Source: Puccinellia tenuiflora
Taxonomy: Eukaryota; Streptophyta; Magnoliopsida; Poales; Poaceae
Direction: 5' to 3'
NCBI GenBank assembly: GCA_012064385.1
Contig: QRDG01000133.1
Coordinates: forward strand, 119,958-183,957
Length of the DNA stretch: 64,000 nt
A program made the translations under genes and the position numbers. The notes under the pieces are model-generated. The model saw nothing but the letters and a program-made list of their open reading frames with translations, did not search any database and was not told where the DNA came from. The first letter of the stretch is position 1, and every line of letters starts with the position of its first letter. Below are positions 22,197 through 33,366 of this stretch, piece after piece.

Positions 22197-23732
22197 GGGG
22201 AGCGCTAGGCGTAGGTCCCCCTGAAAAGGGGCAGTCTAGGTCCCCTTCCCGTCCGTCAGATCGTGATCGTACGCTCAGAAGTTAGCACAACGTAGTTTTG
22301 CACTTTTGTCCCTAACTTTATTTGAAATCAAACCCGCAGTACATCACATCTCCACTTAAACGAAGGGGTATAACACGTTGCCCCTTATCTTCTTGATATT
22401 TACAACAAAATTGCCACTGTGATGATATAACTCTTGTCTCGCAACAAAAACTCGAGTATTACAACAAAAAATTAGCCCGTGTAAAAAATATATACATTAT
22501 TACAACGAATTGTCGCAACATTTCAAAACAATTAGTATTACAAAAAAGTGGTTAAACAATATTTTTTGGTGCAGATTGCTTTACAACAAAAACCCAGCGA
22601 CATATTTCAACAGAAATCAAAAACTATTACAACAAAAAAAATTGTAACATATATTGCAACATTTTGAAAAAAAATATATTACAAAAGGTCGTTAAAAAAT
22701 TTATTTTTGCTGCAAATTTCTTTGCAACAAAAATCACCAACGGCTTCAACAAAAATCACCATCTATTACAACAAAAATACATGTGTTTTCACCAATTAAA
22801 AGTGGATAAGCAACAAAATGTTTTGCTACAGATTAATTTACAACAAAAATCACCAACTATTTAAACAAAAATTACACATTGTTACAACAAAAAAAAAATC
22901 CTTGCAATAAAAAGTGCTTAAACAACAATTTTTGTCGTAGATTTATTTGCAACAAAAGTCAACATCTATTTCAACAAAATCACAAACTATTACAACAAAA
23001 AACCTGGCAATAAAAAAAAGTGGTTAAACAACAATTTTTGCTACAAATTTATTTGTAATAAATTCACCAACAAAAAACACAAACTATTACAACAACAAAA
23101 ACATGTATTTGCGGGTCACCACGTAAAACAAGGGCGTATTTGTACACTTTGCTTACATGGATGAACACCTGAACAGAAAAAGATAAAATGCGAGCTACCT
23201 AGCTACTAGCAGTATGCATGCAGTCGATGAGTTGTTTGTTTTTTAAGCGGAATCGATGAGCTATTTTTTAGCGGAATCGATTAGTTAGCTGGTTTGGTCC
23301 CGAAAGAAAAGAAACTTAGCTGGTATACTAGCCGTTGTGGTGAAACTGGGCGCTACTCTAGTAAAGTAGTAATACACTAGTACACAACAAATACAGAGCA
23401 GTCAAAAAGTCAGATGTGGTCTACCTTCGTGTCAAAAATCTAGGACTCCACTAGTACACAGAATGCGAAGAAAAGAAGCTAGCTAGCTGCACACGTGAGC
23501 ATCCGCGAGTAATCGTGTGGCAGATCAATCGCGAGCATGTCTAGCTAGCTGCACACGTGAGGAGTTGCGACTAATCCGTGTGGCAGATCGGTCGCGAGCA
23601 GCCTAACGGGTCCATATAATATGCGCGTAGTTAGCAGCCGCGAGTAGTGCGTATAATACGCGTGCGGACGCACGAGGGACGGGAGCGACCTACGCACGGG
23701 CGCGATAGGTCGCCCTAAGATAAGCGTTTTCC
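22197..23732. mobile_element. Mutator-type non-autonomous element, family with GCGACCTACGC ends (member 1)
   Basis: 9-bp TSD TTATAATTT at 22188-22196 and 23733-23741. Left end GGGGAGCGCTAGGCGTAGGT, right end (reverse complement) GAAAACGCTTATCTTAGGGC then GACCTA. The interior (22340-23110) is built of irregular TTACAACAAAAA / CACCAACTATT units. No coding capacity. A second member lies inverted at 61124-63130. Confidence 0.82.
22340..23110. repeat. ACAACAAAAA-rich irregular repeat array
   Basis: Dozens of CAACAAAAA units with spacers such as TCACCAACTATT, strand-asymmetric (A-rich on plus). The mirror composition (TTTTTGTTGCAA) occurs at 61960-62720 in the inverted sister element. Confidence 0.75.
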
Positions 23733-23741
23733 TTATAATTT

Positions 23742-24480
23742 CCCCATGATCCATTCCCAGTGGGGAAAAAAATGTTTTGCTCTATACATGGAGAGAGCCG
23801 AGGCAAATAAAGCATGCGCTCATCACCTATCAATTCCGAGGAGTCCGTTTTGATCTTCAATTTCATAATAATACTCACAGCTACCAAAGGATTGAAAAGT
23901 CTGGGAAGAAATTTAGGGGCAATAGGTTTATCAACGAGAGCACTATGATTCTGAAAGAAGGCTGAACAGGACTGGGGAGACGAACATAGTGAGTACATCT
24001 GGTAGGGACTACATTCACAGATGAGACGGCGATGCCGACCTGCCGACGGCGGCGACCGGCTATATGATGAAGCAGCGACTACACCAAGGCACCATGTAGA
24101 TCGATGGCAGCGTGCGCTGCCGTTCTCTAGGCTCTAGAGAGCAGGTTCGTCCGGATGTGATCGGCGGCAGCAGGAAACAGCGGCGCGCGGAAAGCAGTCC
24201 AACAACCGAGGAGAGAGAAGAGAGAGTTTGTTACTAATTTACCCTTAGCATTAAGGTACTCCGTAGAGTTTGGGGCTAGTACTCCTCTTTCTCTGCTTTG
24301 GAGTACCACTTAATAGCAATCGTTAGATTAGGAAGAATAAACGGTTCATATTAGTTTCGGGGTACTGTAAAAGTTCTCATAAGAAAAAACGGTTGAAAAC
24401 CATACAACACAGAACGCACCACACTGGTTCGAATAAGTCCGTGCGGCCACAAGAGTCGGCAACCAAATCGTTCTACCAAT
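23742..24480. other. Intergenic, no recognised gene
   Basis: Mixed composition; a GA-rich tract near 24205-24225. Open frames at 23777-23965 and 24127-24309 show no recognisable domain. Confidence 0.35.
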
Positions 24481-24865
24481 CAAATCCGACATCCAAACAA
24501 CTCAACGCAACACGTCATAGGCTTGATCTCTTTTGCACCCACATCGGTTGATCTTGTGATTCTTTTTATGTTGTTGTTGTTGTTGAGAAAATTGATCTTC
24601 TGATTCATTCTTGTAGCACCGTGTGTTAAAAGATTTGGTCAATTTCTTGACACAGTTGACACTGAGACAGATCCGACGCGCGCACAATTCAAAAGGTCAC
24701 ATTATAAAGCATACTAAATTTACAGAGCTCCAATGACCAGACCCTAAAAAGATTGAAGGGAGATAAAGAAGTGTAGAAGAAAGTAAAATGTTCAGCTCAA
24801 ATCCTTGGCCGCGGTGTCGACCTTGTCCGCGACGCCCTCTGTGGCGTCCCGTCCTTGGTGGCGTC
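24481..24865. other. 3' flank of LEA-like copy B (block B)
   Basis: From about 24655 (ACACAGTTGACACTGAGACAG) the sequence aligns with the 3' flanks of copies A and C, including TTACAGAGCTC and AAATGTTCAGCTCAAATCCT. The ancestral stop codon of the family reads at 24794-24792. A (TTG)n microsatellite lies at about 24568-24585. Confidence 0.6.
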
Positions 24866-26442
24866 CTATGCACCCTCTGTCGCCACCTTGTTCGGGCCGT
24901 CCTCGTCCACCACGTTCTCGCCGGCGCTCTTGACGCCCTCCACGTCATTGTCCTTGGCGTCGCCGGCGCTGGCCAGGCCAGCGAGGCCGCCCTCTGCCGC
25001 CTCCGCCATCTTGTCCGTGGCCGCCCCTTCGACCGTGCTGTCTTTCAAGTCCGAGGCCTCCCCTTCCACCCCCTTCACACTCTCGATGGCCTCGTCGGCG
25101 GCATTGTTATACACCTAACGGTCGTCGTCGATGCATGTTAGCATAAACATGTCAGAGTTAGAGAACAAATACCAACAGTGTACTAGTAAAAACAAGTAAC
25201 TTCGGAACTACATATACTAATATACATACCTGTTAAATATAAATATATAGCCTAGCCCTTTTCATCAATTCGGACTTTTGGATTATGGAGAGGACTAACT
25301 AGCGGCGTCGCATCAAGGATGGGTTCGTGCGGCGGTTTTTTAATAGGCATGCATGCGGTGACATGGCGATGATATCATCCTAGATTCTTTTTGATGTTTA
25401 AATTAAAAAACTTTTATCTCTTAAACCGATAATCCGATTAACAATCCGTTTTCACCGTTGGCTTAGTTGGGTCGAGATCTACGAAACTAGATCCCATGTT
25501 GCCATGTTTTGACAACTTTTTTTTTCGCCAGTAGATACCAGATTGTTATAACTAACCTACCAGATTATAATAACTTGGTTATCAGGTTTCTGTACAGGTA
25601 TTCTACACAAATTTAAGGCCACATAATACTAGTATGTGTGCAATAATAGCATCTCTTAGATCCTGAAAACGGTTGAACTCTTACTCTCTAGCTGTATATA
25701 TCATTCCAATGTTTTAAAAAAAATAAAAAATCATCCGATAACGATGTATAATTATCATGGTAGCTATTTGATGCTAATCTGATAACCATAGTGTTTTTAT
25801 CTGGTAGCTGGTGTGACGGAAAAAGTTCGTCACACTTGATATGTATATATGCTGCAATTGTCTAAAAACCGTGAAAAAGTTATACAGTAACCAAGAATAA
25901 TTATCCTGATATCTATTTGATGCTAATCTGGTATCCATGGTATTATAATCTGGTATCTGGAGCGGAAAAAAAAAGTTCGTCAAAACATATCAACAATGGA
26001 TCTAGTTTTGAAGCCCTCGTCGAGACGAATTTAACAGTATAAACGGATCGATAATCGGACAAACGGTGTAGGAGAAAAATCAATTGAAATTTTCGAGTTT
26101 TTGTGATTAATGCGATGATGTCATCATGAGGTACCAGATTCCTGCATGCAGTGCATGTGCTTTCCCCCTATAGGAAAAAACCCATAGAACCTGTTGCCGC
26201 ATGTTAGGCCTTCCATGCGACGCTTTTTATTAGATTTTCCCTTGGATTATATGGGTAGCGCATCAATTCAATAATACCGGTGATGACTCGGGAGGGGTTT
26301 GCAGGCAGAGGCGGCCCCCGGTCACAGCTTGCGGCCGAGCAGCGAGGAAGCACGGCCTGGGAGGAGCCGTACCTACACCGGTGGCGCCGGTTAGAGCGGC
26401 GGCGCCTGCGCCTCCTGTGAGCGGCTCAGAAGGAGAAGCCAT
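24866..26442 (-). pseudogene. LEA-like COR gene copy B, C-terminally truncated with transposon-filled intron
   Basis: Exon 1 (26442-26278, 55 codons) starts MASPSEPLTGGAGAAAL and includes RPCFLAARPQAVTGGRLCL, a plausible plastid transit peptide; the donor is CCG|GTATTATTG. Exon 2 starts at 25114 after a TTAG acceptor (VYNNAADEAIESVKGVEG) and meets TAG at 24868-24866 after ATEGA. In the family the protein should continue for about 25 residues to a KDLS end. That end is still readable in another frame, stopping at 24792, so a frameshift is also present. The predicted product is 137 residues. The 1163-bp intron holds a 955-bp Mutator-type element (25287-26241). The TATA box carries a T-to-C change read on the plus strand, and the G-box and CRT cores are altered. 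It may still be transcribed and make a short protein, but a decaying copy is more likely. Confidence 0.72.
25287..26241. mobile_element. Mutator-type TIR element inside the intron of LEA-like copy B
   Basis: 9-bp TSD TTGGATTAT at 25278-25286 and 26242-26250. Termini align over about 27 bp: GGAGAGGACTAACTAGCGGC (left) and GGGAAAATCTAATAAAAAGC (right, reverse complement), both running into GTCGCAT. The arms share AACTAGATCCCATGTTG-type and ATGATGTCATCAT-type phrases with 20418-21927, so it is the same family. About 955 bp, non-coding. It accounts for most of the 1163-bp intron against 97 bp in copy C. Confidence 0.8.
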
Positions 26443-26868
26443 GGATGTGGGGCTGGGCGGTGAAGGAAAGTGCTGGATCAGTCTGGCTCCGATGAATGGA
26501 CAGATGGTGTGAGCTTTGAGTGCACTTGCGTTGGGAGGATAGGAGAGGAGGAGAGGTGCAGCTCTGGTTTTACAGACAGGGCTTGCGCATATGTATGGGG
26601 CGAAGGGACGGACGCGTGTGGACCGTGTAGCAGGGCTGGTCGACAAGAGGTTCTGTGGTGCGGCAGCCATCACCGTGAGATTTGGACAAGAAACGAAAGA
26701 GAACAAAGGGCAATCTTTGGTGCGGCCACGGTTGCCCGCCTCTCTTGCGAACACACGTACGTACATGACCTGTCCGGAACGGACTGAAGAAAACAAATCC
26801 TTGTGTACACGTTTGAGGTCTGAGGGTTTTAAACACGAGTGTGCGAGATGTCATCGCCGATCTTAGTC
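26443..26868. other. 5' flank of LEA-like copy B
   Basis: Co-linear with the promoter flank of copy C: TCTGGTTTTACAGACAGGGC corresponds to the TATA region, followed by GTTCTGTGGTGC and CAATCTTTGGTGCGGCCA. Degraded TATA, G-box and CRT cores compared with copy C. Homology fades after about 26810. Confidence 0.6.
26567..26575 (-). promoter_or_regulatory. Mutated TATA box of copy B
   Basis: Sense strand CTGTAAAAC, aligned with CTATAAAAC of copy C; the single change is within the TATA core. Confidence 0.5.
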
Positions 26869-27132
26869 GTGCTCGACTCGCACGCTCTAATTTTTTGAAC
26901 GTCTAAAACGGCAACTAAGAATGTCTAAGAAGACGTCAAACTGAAATCCCAAAACTCTAAATAAGAATTACAAAATCCATTCATTATGCACGAGAATTAA
27001 CAAATGGATGCATCTAATTCTCATCGGAATAAATTTAACTTAGTTTCAGTCACGTTAGGTCATCGAATTTTAGTTGACTAACACGAGTCAAAAACAAATT
27101 TAACATTGTTCTCAGTTACAACCCTACATACA

Positions 27133-27227
27133 GAGAACGGGCCAAAGGCCCAGTGGTTTGCTGGGGATGAATTTTCCTAGAATTCTCGCAGAAAGGAGCT
27201 GGATGCTAGTGCCCATGGGTCTTTTTT
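27133..27227 (+). mobile_element. SINE-like retroposon
   Basis: 17-bp TSD TTACAACCCTACATACA at 27116-27132 and 27228-27244. The 95-bp body has a tRNA A-box-like AGGCCCAGTGG near its 5' end and a terminal T run. Size and TSD fit a tRNA-derived SINE (Au-like), possibly 5'-truncated. The B box is not obvious. Confidence 0.65.
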
Positions 27228-27369
27228 TTACAACCCTACATACAACTGAAAAAATCTCAGTTGTATCTCAGTTTGCAACTTATAGGTGCACAAATCGTAA
27301 TATAAATCTGATGGTGTAGGCTGAACTTGAATGAGTGCTAAGCTAATACCTAAGAATTAACAATTCCGT

Positions 27370-27754
27370 GGGGGTGGCGTTTTGGCTCCCGAGAGCATAT
27401 GCTTCCGGAAATATACTTCAAACGCGTTTGGAGACATTAAAAAAACCACACAAAATTCTTTGCGCGTACGTCTCAACATTTCATATGCTCACGATGTCGT
27501 TTCACGAAAAATCGATATTTTTTGCGTCACGTTTAAAAAGAGAAAAATTGGGGATAGAAAAGGTGTTTCATGTGATCTTTTTTTGTCTTTTTGACACATG
27601 CCACAACAAATATCGGTTTTCACAAAACTTTGGCGTGCGTACATAAAATGTCGATATGCAAGCGTCTAATTTTTGTTCGAAATTTTTTGACATCTCAAAA
27701 TATTTTTGCTGGTGGCAGGATCATATGCTCCCATGTTCCCAAAATGAATTTCCC
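27370..27754. mobile_element. Mutator-type MITE
   Basis: TSD CAATTCCGT / CAATTGCGT (8 of 9) at 27361-27369 and 27755-27763. Ends include GCGTTTTGGCTCCC with GAGCATATGCT and, inverted, CATTTTGGGAACATGGGAGC. Same broad family as 16344-16739 and 41722-42146. Confidence 0.65.
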
Positions 27755-27887
27755 CAATTGCGTTAACAAATCAACACACTTATGTTTGATACTCTATTAT
27801 TGATGGATTCATGCTTGTAGCTAAAGGAAAATTCACTAAAGCACATCACTAGGGGCCTAATAAGAACAAATTAACCCAACCATAGGA

Positions 27888-28092
27888 CATTTTGGTCAAG
27901 TACTTTCTGCGGCTTAAAAATAAGCCGCCCCTTCCCCAAATTCCCCCATATATAAGCCGCGCAACTTATTACCTAGGGCTTCTAAACTAGATTTAGATAA
28001 CTAGTTTAGAAGCCTCAATTAATAAGCCGTGTGTCTTATGAGAGAAGACATGGAGGGGCGGCTTATTTTTTAAGTCACCAAAAGAATTGTCC
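27888..28092. mobile_element. MITE with AAATAAGCCGCCCC inverted repeats
   Basis: Left GGCTTAAAAATAAGCCGCCC, right (reverse complement) GACTTAAAAAATAAGCCGCC. Outer ends GGACATTTTGGT and GGGACAATTCTTTTGG are roughly matched. A central palindrome GCTTCTAAACTAG / CTAGTTTAGAAGC. Superfamily and TSD uncertain. Confidence 0.6.
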
Positions 28093-28964
28093 CTTTAACA
28101 CTAATCTGGACTCTATAGGTAATGGCTAACAAAAAACGTAAATGAGGACTAATCAGTTGACTTGTAATAAAGCGTTTGGGTCAGGAATGTAAATGCCCAA
28201 TACCCAAGGATAGAGCATCAGTTTAGCTCGGCTTGAGCATAACATAAGCCATCTCACTCATAGTTTCTTCTTTTCAAATTTAGCCAAATTTGAAATGGAA
28301 ACTCAAAGTTTTGAGAAAACTAAATATCTAGTAAAGCGTTGGGGATTTTGTGACATCATAGGCATACCAAAAACCTTACTTAGAATATGATCTTTAACAA
28401 CAAGGGTTTTTGCTCGCCGACGAATCACTCCAATGGATTGCAAATCATCAAGGCAATGATTTGTGTATTGATTAACATCTGTAGATACACAACACTTCTT
28501 GCTACTTCGACATCGATGATAATAGAATATATGCACGAAAGATGTCATGACAATGTGCTCGAGACCGCGGATCAAATTTCTTATGTCAATTTTCTCAGCT
28601 ATGTTGAAAAAGTTCGAATCAGTGATTCCGCCTTGTTTATACCAAACTTTTTTACCCTCTTATAATTTGGAGATATAACTTATGTATATATTAACTAGCA
28701 TTTTCTCTATTATCATTTGCACAATTGACTACATAACATAAGCACATAATATTATGATATATAAAATGTTCATCTTTAACATCTATTGCCAAAAATATAT
28801 GTGTGATGAATATAAGAATGCAGATAAATTGTGTTATTTTATTTAGAATTTAGTTTGAAACATTGCCCCTTTCAAACACGTACTTAACTAGACTCCTTCT
28901 AGGGTAAGCACACTTGAAACAAAGTCACAACTCTTCATAGATTAATTTGTGTTACATTGATGTA

Positions 28965-29114
28965 CTTCCTCGTCGTTCTGAATGGTAAGATATTTAGATA
29001 TTTGAATATTGACTACATACGGATTGAAATGACTGAACATATACACTAAAACGCGTCAACATACATGCGAGTTAGAAAAAAAGTAGAACATCTTATAATT
29101 CGGAACGGATGGAG
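28965..29114. mobile_element. Stowaway-like MITE (block C copy)
   Basis: Flanked by TA; ends CTTCCTCGTCGTTCTGAAT and (right) ATTCGGAACGGATGGAG. Same insertion as 766-903 in block A. Confidence 0.7.
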
Positions 29115-29649
29115 TATTATTTGCATTTGTGTGTGTTTACATCCATTTAGTATCCATAAATATTTAGGAACTGCAGTGCGTATAAGCAAATATCTTAAAA
29201 AAAGGTTGGAATGCATGTTTAACTTCAGTACAAATAAAGAAAACAAATCTGAGGTAGATGAGATGTCTAAAACTAGTTTGTTCTTGAATAATACACGTTG
29301 CTAGTTTCTTGATTTCTGTAGTCAAATATGTTCTCCGTGCTCACGAAGATTATACATCTAGTTGACAACACATTCACGTGCTCTATACTTGGCCTCTCAA
29401 AGATCATTTGTAACATAAACGTAATATGACAATGTGGACCTAGTATATCTCTCACCGTCCACAGTTTTGAGGTTCATACTAAACTTTGCTTGCTGACATA
29501 CTGCGCCCTAGTATTTTACCCAAATCGTCCCACACTCCAAACTTATGATTTTTTATAAATGTTTCATTAAATTTCACACATATTATTATTTCGTGGGGAA
29601 ACACAAAAAGGTTTTCTGAACATACAAAGGTTCCACAACAATTTTTATA

Positions 29650-29920
29650 CTCCCTCCATTCCTTAATATAAGGTGTCTAAGGTTTTGGCACGGATATTAA
29701 GACATCAGTATTTTACACATGGTGGCCTTATTTTCTTATGAAAAAAAATCGAGAAATAGGAATCCCTAATAGCCACAAATAGAAAACAATCCTTCAAATC
29801 CCTCATTTCCATATTGTAACTCATTTTTGAATGGGTACAATTGTCCATAAATCGCAATACACCTTATATTTTGAAATTTTTCTCAAAACCTTAGACACCT
29901 TATATTAGGAACGGAGGGAG
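29650..29920. mobile_element. Stowaway MITE present only in block C
   Basis: TA TSD at 29648-29649 and 29921-29922. Near-perfect inverted ends CTCCCTCCATTCCTTAATAT and CTCCCTCCGTTCCTAATATA, then AGGTGTCTAAGGTTTTG. Block A around 1381-1395 shows the empty site. Confidence 0.85.
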
Positions 29921-30232
29921 TATGTTTTACACATGTTTTCATTATTGTGAATCGTTTGCGAAACTTTAATTCAAACCCGTGTAAAACCTCAACGAAACAT
30001 TTATGAAACCCCCCAGAGGCGGAGTACTGGATTTATGTATGCAAATTTATCGGCAATCAACAGATCTAAGATGAAGTGCGGGTTGATTTCCATGAAATAG
30101 AGGGATATATGTGTTACTTTGTGTGAAAGCAATATGCATCACGAATCTCAGAACTTTGGACAGTGAAGATATGGCCGGGAACATAATATACATGTAGAAT
30201 TTTCGGATTGGGTGACGTTTTCGAGAACCATC

Positions 30233-31053
30233 TGATGTAGGGGGTTGGCCCAATCTTCACGGATTTGAGGGGGAAAAGTGGATGAACACGAAGAACATGA
30301 TGAACACGGAGGGGAAACGGGGAAAAAGGGCAAATCATGGGGATAACTCGCGAAGCCTACAAGGGAGAATCACCCGGCAACAAACCCCGAACGGAGCAGC
30401 CTCCGGATCCCAAAACCCAAGTCAACAACAAGCTTAATGAAACCGATTTCTCTTACCGGTCGGTCCACCGATCCAATAGAATCACCGCAGTGAAAGATTG
30501 GTTTGCACTACTAGAGACACCTAAGTGAAAGAGTAGCTACAACAAGAGATTCATCATCCTCCTCGGAGGAACCCATCACGGGAAGGAGCAACGCTCAACT
30601 CTAGTTCATTCTTCTCTACCTCAAATGGAAAAGGGGGGAAGCTATTTATAGTCTTAGTACAAAAGGGGGGGGGGTGAAAGGTGGGGGTCCGGCCTGGAGG
30701 CCGGCGGCGTCTGGAGGAGGCCCGTCCTGGGAGCCGGCCTAGGCCGGCCTGGAGGCCGGTAGCGTCTGGAGGGGTGCCGGCCTGGGCCGGCTGGGAGGCC
30801 GGCCGGCTCTGGTTGGGTGCCGGCCTGGGGGCCAGCCTAGGCCGACTGGGAGGCCGGCCGGCTCTGGTGGGGTGCCGGCCTGGGGGCCGGCCTAGGTCGG
30901 GCTGGAAGCCGGCTTGCCTGTCTTCGCCTCCTTCTTCCTTATGCCTTAGTTGATTGGAGTCCATGGAGTTCCTTGCCACCCATTGGAGCCCTTGGTGGCT
31001 AGTCGTACGTTGGAGTGCTTGACATGGTGTTGTCGTTGGGTTGGGCTACATCA
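30233..31053 (-). repeat. 3' LTR of the non-autonomous LTR retrotransposon
   Basis: TGATGTAG...CTACATCA, 821 bp, including an array of GGCCGG-containing units at about 30690-30920. Confidence 0.9.
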
Positions 31054-32798
31054 TCTCCCCCTCCTTCGAAAAGCGTCGTCCTCGACGCTAGCATGTCCTC
31101 ATCATGTGAAGGAGATAGATGGCTTGACGTTGACGTGGAAGTCACCATGCCGCTATTGTTACCTATACACACCAAAGACCAAGCAAAATATGTGTGTGCA
31201 TGATAGAGGAGCACATCATTGACGACATGTCCAAATTTGTTCATAACACCGTTAGCACAACACACATGTATAGAATGTAGTTCAAAAGCAAGGTCATTGG
31301 GAAAGCAACTCTTCGAAACATCCTCAAAAGTGTGGAACACAAAATCTCCAAGAAAAGTAGAAAAGGCTAAGATACCTATCTCATTGTGAACCATATGTAG
31401 TCCATTGCATTCAAAGCATCGGAAGGAAAAGGTTGTGAACCACACAAATTGAGGGAGGCTCTTATCATCGCCATCATGGGTGCAAACAAAACAAGGAGAA
31501 GAGAAAGTTTTCATCGATTTTGTTGCAACACCAATAAGACAATATCCAAAGGCCTCATGACAATACATGCTGAAAATATCATTATGGTTGCAAACAAGCC
31601 ATCGGAAAGAACAATTTTTCATCATACTTTTTGCAACACATAAATCATTTACAAGGAAAATCAAGGGAGCATGAATGTCACAAATGAAAACCAAAGCACT
31701 CACATGTTTGCAACCGAACCAAAGGAAAGAGCAATTGTTCAATTTGTTCGATGCAAAACATGGAAAAGGAAATAGAGTTGGATTGGATCCATAACTCTCA
31801 TGGAAAATGCTCTCAAGAGCTCTTTTTGTCAACTCATGTTCAATTGAGGTTGACATTATGAAGCGTGAGCCATTACACACGAAATTCCATAAAAAGAAAT
31901 TGTGTGCATGGTACATGAATGCATCATCCATTATGACGCATCTCTCCATTTGCACATCACCAAACGCACTACAATCAAATTGAATATATGAAGTATGCGG
32001 ATGGGCAACATGCAAAACGAAGAAGGAAACAAACTCAACATTCAAACAAGACAAATCTCCAAAATGTGAGAATGCTATGGGGGCAAACTCATTGTCAAGC
32101 ATTTTATCATCATTGCAAGCAACACATATGAAAGAGAAATTGTTCGACATATTGCATGCAACAATGGGAGAAAATCGGAAAGATTCATGGCAAGACATGC
32201 ATGTGTCAAGATCATCACACGTAGGAAATTCCACATGATTAACATTGGTTTGGAACAATGTATCACATGGGAATATGAAAGAATCATAGGTGACATCAAA
32301 ACAAAAATCCATATCATGCAAGCAATCACAAGTCATCATGTCCACTAGTGGGATCATGGCATCATCAACACCCATATGCGTACCTTTGTAGTCCCGCTCA
32401 TGAGAAGTAGGTGTTGTGGTAGAGGTAGCGGCGTCCATGTGGCCGACTTGTACATCTTCATGTAAGCATGGGGTGGCATCGTCTTCATCCTCCATGTACC
32501 CCTTCTCCATCATAGGCACCATCATGTCGAAGCTTGGCGTCTCATCATCCATGGGACCTAGCACAACATGAGTAAACACACTAGAGGTAGAGGGTAAGTT
32601 GTTAGAAATCGAAATGGCCTCACTTGACCTATCAACTAGCTCTCTCAACTCAAGTGGTGTATCACTCATTCCCTCAAAGTGGAAGCACTCAATCTCACAT
32701 ATGGTGGAGGCACTCAACTCACTTGCACTCTCACTCAAGTGGGCTAGGTGGCTCTCATGCTCACATGGGATTGGTACCATCTCATCTTGCCAACACAT
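30999..32798 (-). CDS. Retrotransposon ORF, 599 residues, Cys-rich repeats, function unknown
   Basis: A single open frame from MCWQDEMVPIPCEHESHLAH to the polypurine tract and 15 codons into the 3' LTR (EGGGDDVAQPND). The N-terminal part is acidic/Ser-rich (SESASELSASTICEIECFHF). The body contains recurring short modules such as NCSFLWFGCKH, NCSFRWLVCNHN, NFSFICVACND and TFSFRCFECNG. I recognise no protease, RT, RNase H or integrase motif. It reads like an element-specific protein family of Triticeae non-autonomous retrotransposons; whether it is translated from an own message or after splicing is unknown. Confidence 0.6.
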   Translation of the reverse strand: MCWQDEMVPIPCEHESHLAHLSESASELSASTICEIECFHFEGMSDTPLELRELVDRSSEAISISNNLPSTSSVFTHVVLGPMDDETPSFDMMVPMMEKGYMEDEDDATPCLHEDVQVGHMDAATSTTTPTSHERDYKGTHMGVDDAMIPLVDMMTCDCLHDMDFCFDVTYDSFIFPCDTLFQTNVNHVEFPTCDDLDTCMSCHESFRFSPIVACNMSNNFSFICVACNDDKMLDNEFAPIAFSHFGDLSCLNVEFVSFFVLHVAHPHTSYIQFDCSAFGDVQMERCVIMDDAFMYHAHNFFLWNFVCNGSRFIMSTSIEHELTKRALESIFHESYGSNPTLFPFPCFASNKLNNCSFLWFGCKHVSALVFICDIHAPLIFLVNDLCVAKSMMKNCSFRWLVCNHNDIFSMYCHEAFGYCLIGVATKSMKTFSSPCFVCTHDGDDKSLPQFVWFTTFSFRCFECNGLHMVHNEIGILAFSTFLGDFVFHTFEDVSKSCFPNDLAFELHSIHVCCANGVMNKFGHVVNDVLLYHAHTYFAWSLVCIGNNSGMVTSTSTSSHLSPSHDEDMLASRTTLFEGGGDDVAQPNDNTMSSTPTYD

Positions 32799-33366
32799 AG
32801 GGATAGGCCCGGTAGACTACAACTCCATTCGCCACCTTGGTTGAAGGGAAACTCCCATGCTCAACCTCCTCAACCTTTTCGCCTCCAAAGGTGAATGCCG
32901 TAGTGTGGGCATCATCACACGACTCTTTTGCCGAAGGGAACATCCCATGCTCGGCTTCTTCACTCGGCTCGCCGCCACAAGTGGTAGCATCTTCAATGCT
33001 CGTCTCCTTGGCCGAAGGGAAAATCCCATGCTCGACCGTCTTCTCACCGTCTTCATGGTCACCATCTTGTAGTGGAGTCGACAATAAGCTCGGTGAAGAG
33101 TCATTTGAGGGCTTGAAGAACTTGGATAACCCGGCAACGAACTCCTCGCGGATGGTCTTGAGATCGGTCATGAGCTTGTCACTATCGGCGTCGGCCTTGA
33201 GCTTGGCTTGCTCGATCTCGAAGGTGTCGGTGTCGCGCTTGGTCTTCCACTCATCGAGGATGGCCTTGAGTTTGACCAATTCCTTCGTGTAGCTTGATCT
33301 ACTCTTGGACGCCCTTTTGGTTGTGGCACGTGGAGGAGACTCCATATGATGTGTACTTGCCGCCAA
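32782..33366 (-). CDS. Retrotransposon ORF, 194 residues, coiled-coil-like
   Basis: Starts MAASTHHMESPPRATTKRAS, then a Lys/Glu-rich helix (SYTKELVKLKAILDEWKTKR, LKADADSDKLMTDLKTIREE) that could form a coiled coil, followed by three related repeats EHGIFPSAKE / EHGMFPSAKE / EHGSFPSTK. It overlaps the start of the 599-codon frame by 17 bases. Possibly a gag-like structural protein, but no zinc knuckle is seen. Confidence 0.5.
   Translation of the reverse strand: MAASTHHMESPPRATTKRASKSRSSYTKELVKLKAILDEWKTKRDTDTFEIEQAKLKADADSDKLMTDLKTIREEFVAGLSKFFKPSNDSSPSLLSTPLQDGDHEDGEKTVEHGIFPSAKETSIEDATTCGGEPSEEAEHGMFPSAKESCDDAHTTAFTFGGEKVEEVEHGSFPSTKVANGVVVYRAYPYVLAR

Larger units (their letters stand above)
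28203..30232. repeat. 3' flank of copy C, right copy of the segmental duplication (block C)
   Basis: Co-linear with 1-1760 of block A, with small indels. It contains the orthologous Stowaway-like MITE (28965-29114) and one extra MITE (29650-29920) missing from A. Open frames at 28387-28665 and its minus overlap are diverged relative to block A and carry no recognised domain. Confidence 0.7.

Noticed and set aside
22340..23110. CRISPR-like or satellite array interpretation of the CAACAAAAA region
   Set aside because: Spacing and units are irregular, there are no unique spacers of constant length, and the array lies inside a TIR element in a plant genome.
30554..30979. 141-codon Pro/Arg/Gly frame in the LTR
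   Set aside because: Encoded by the GGCCGG array; repeats with unit-number changes in the other LTR.
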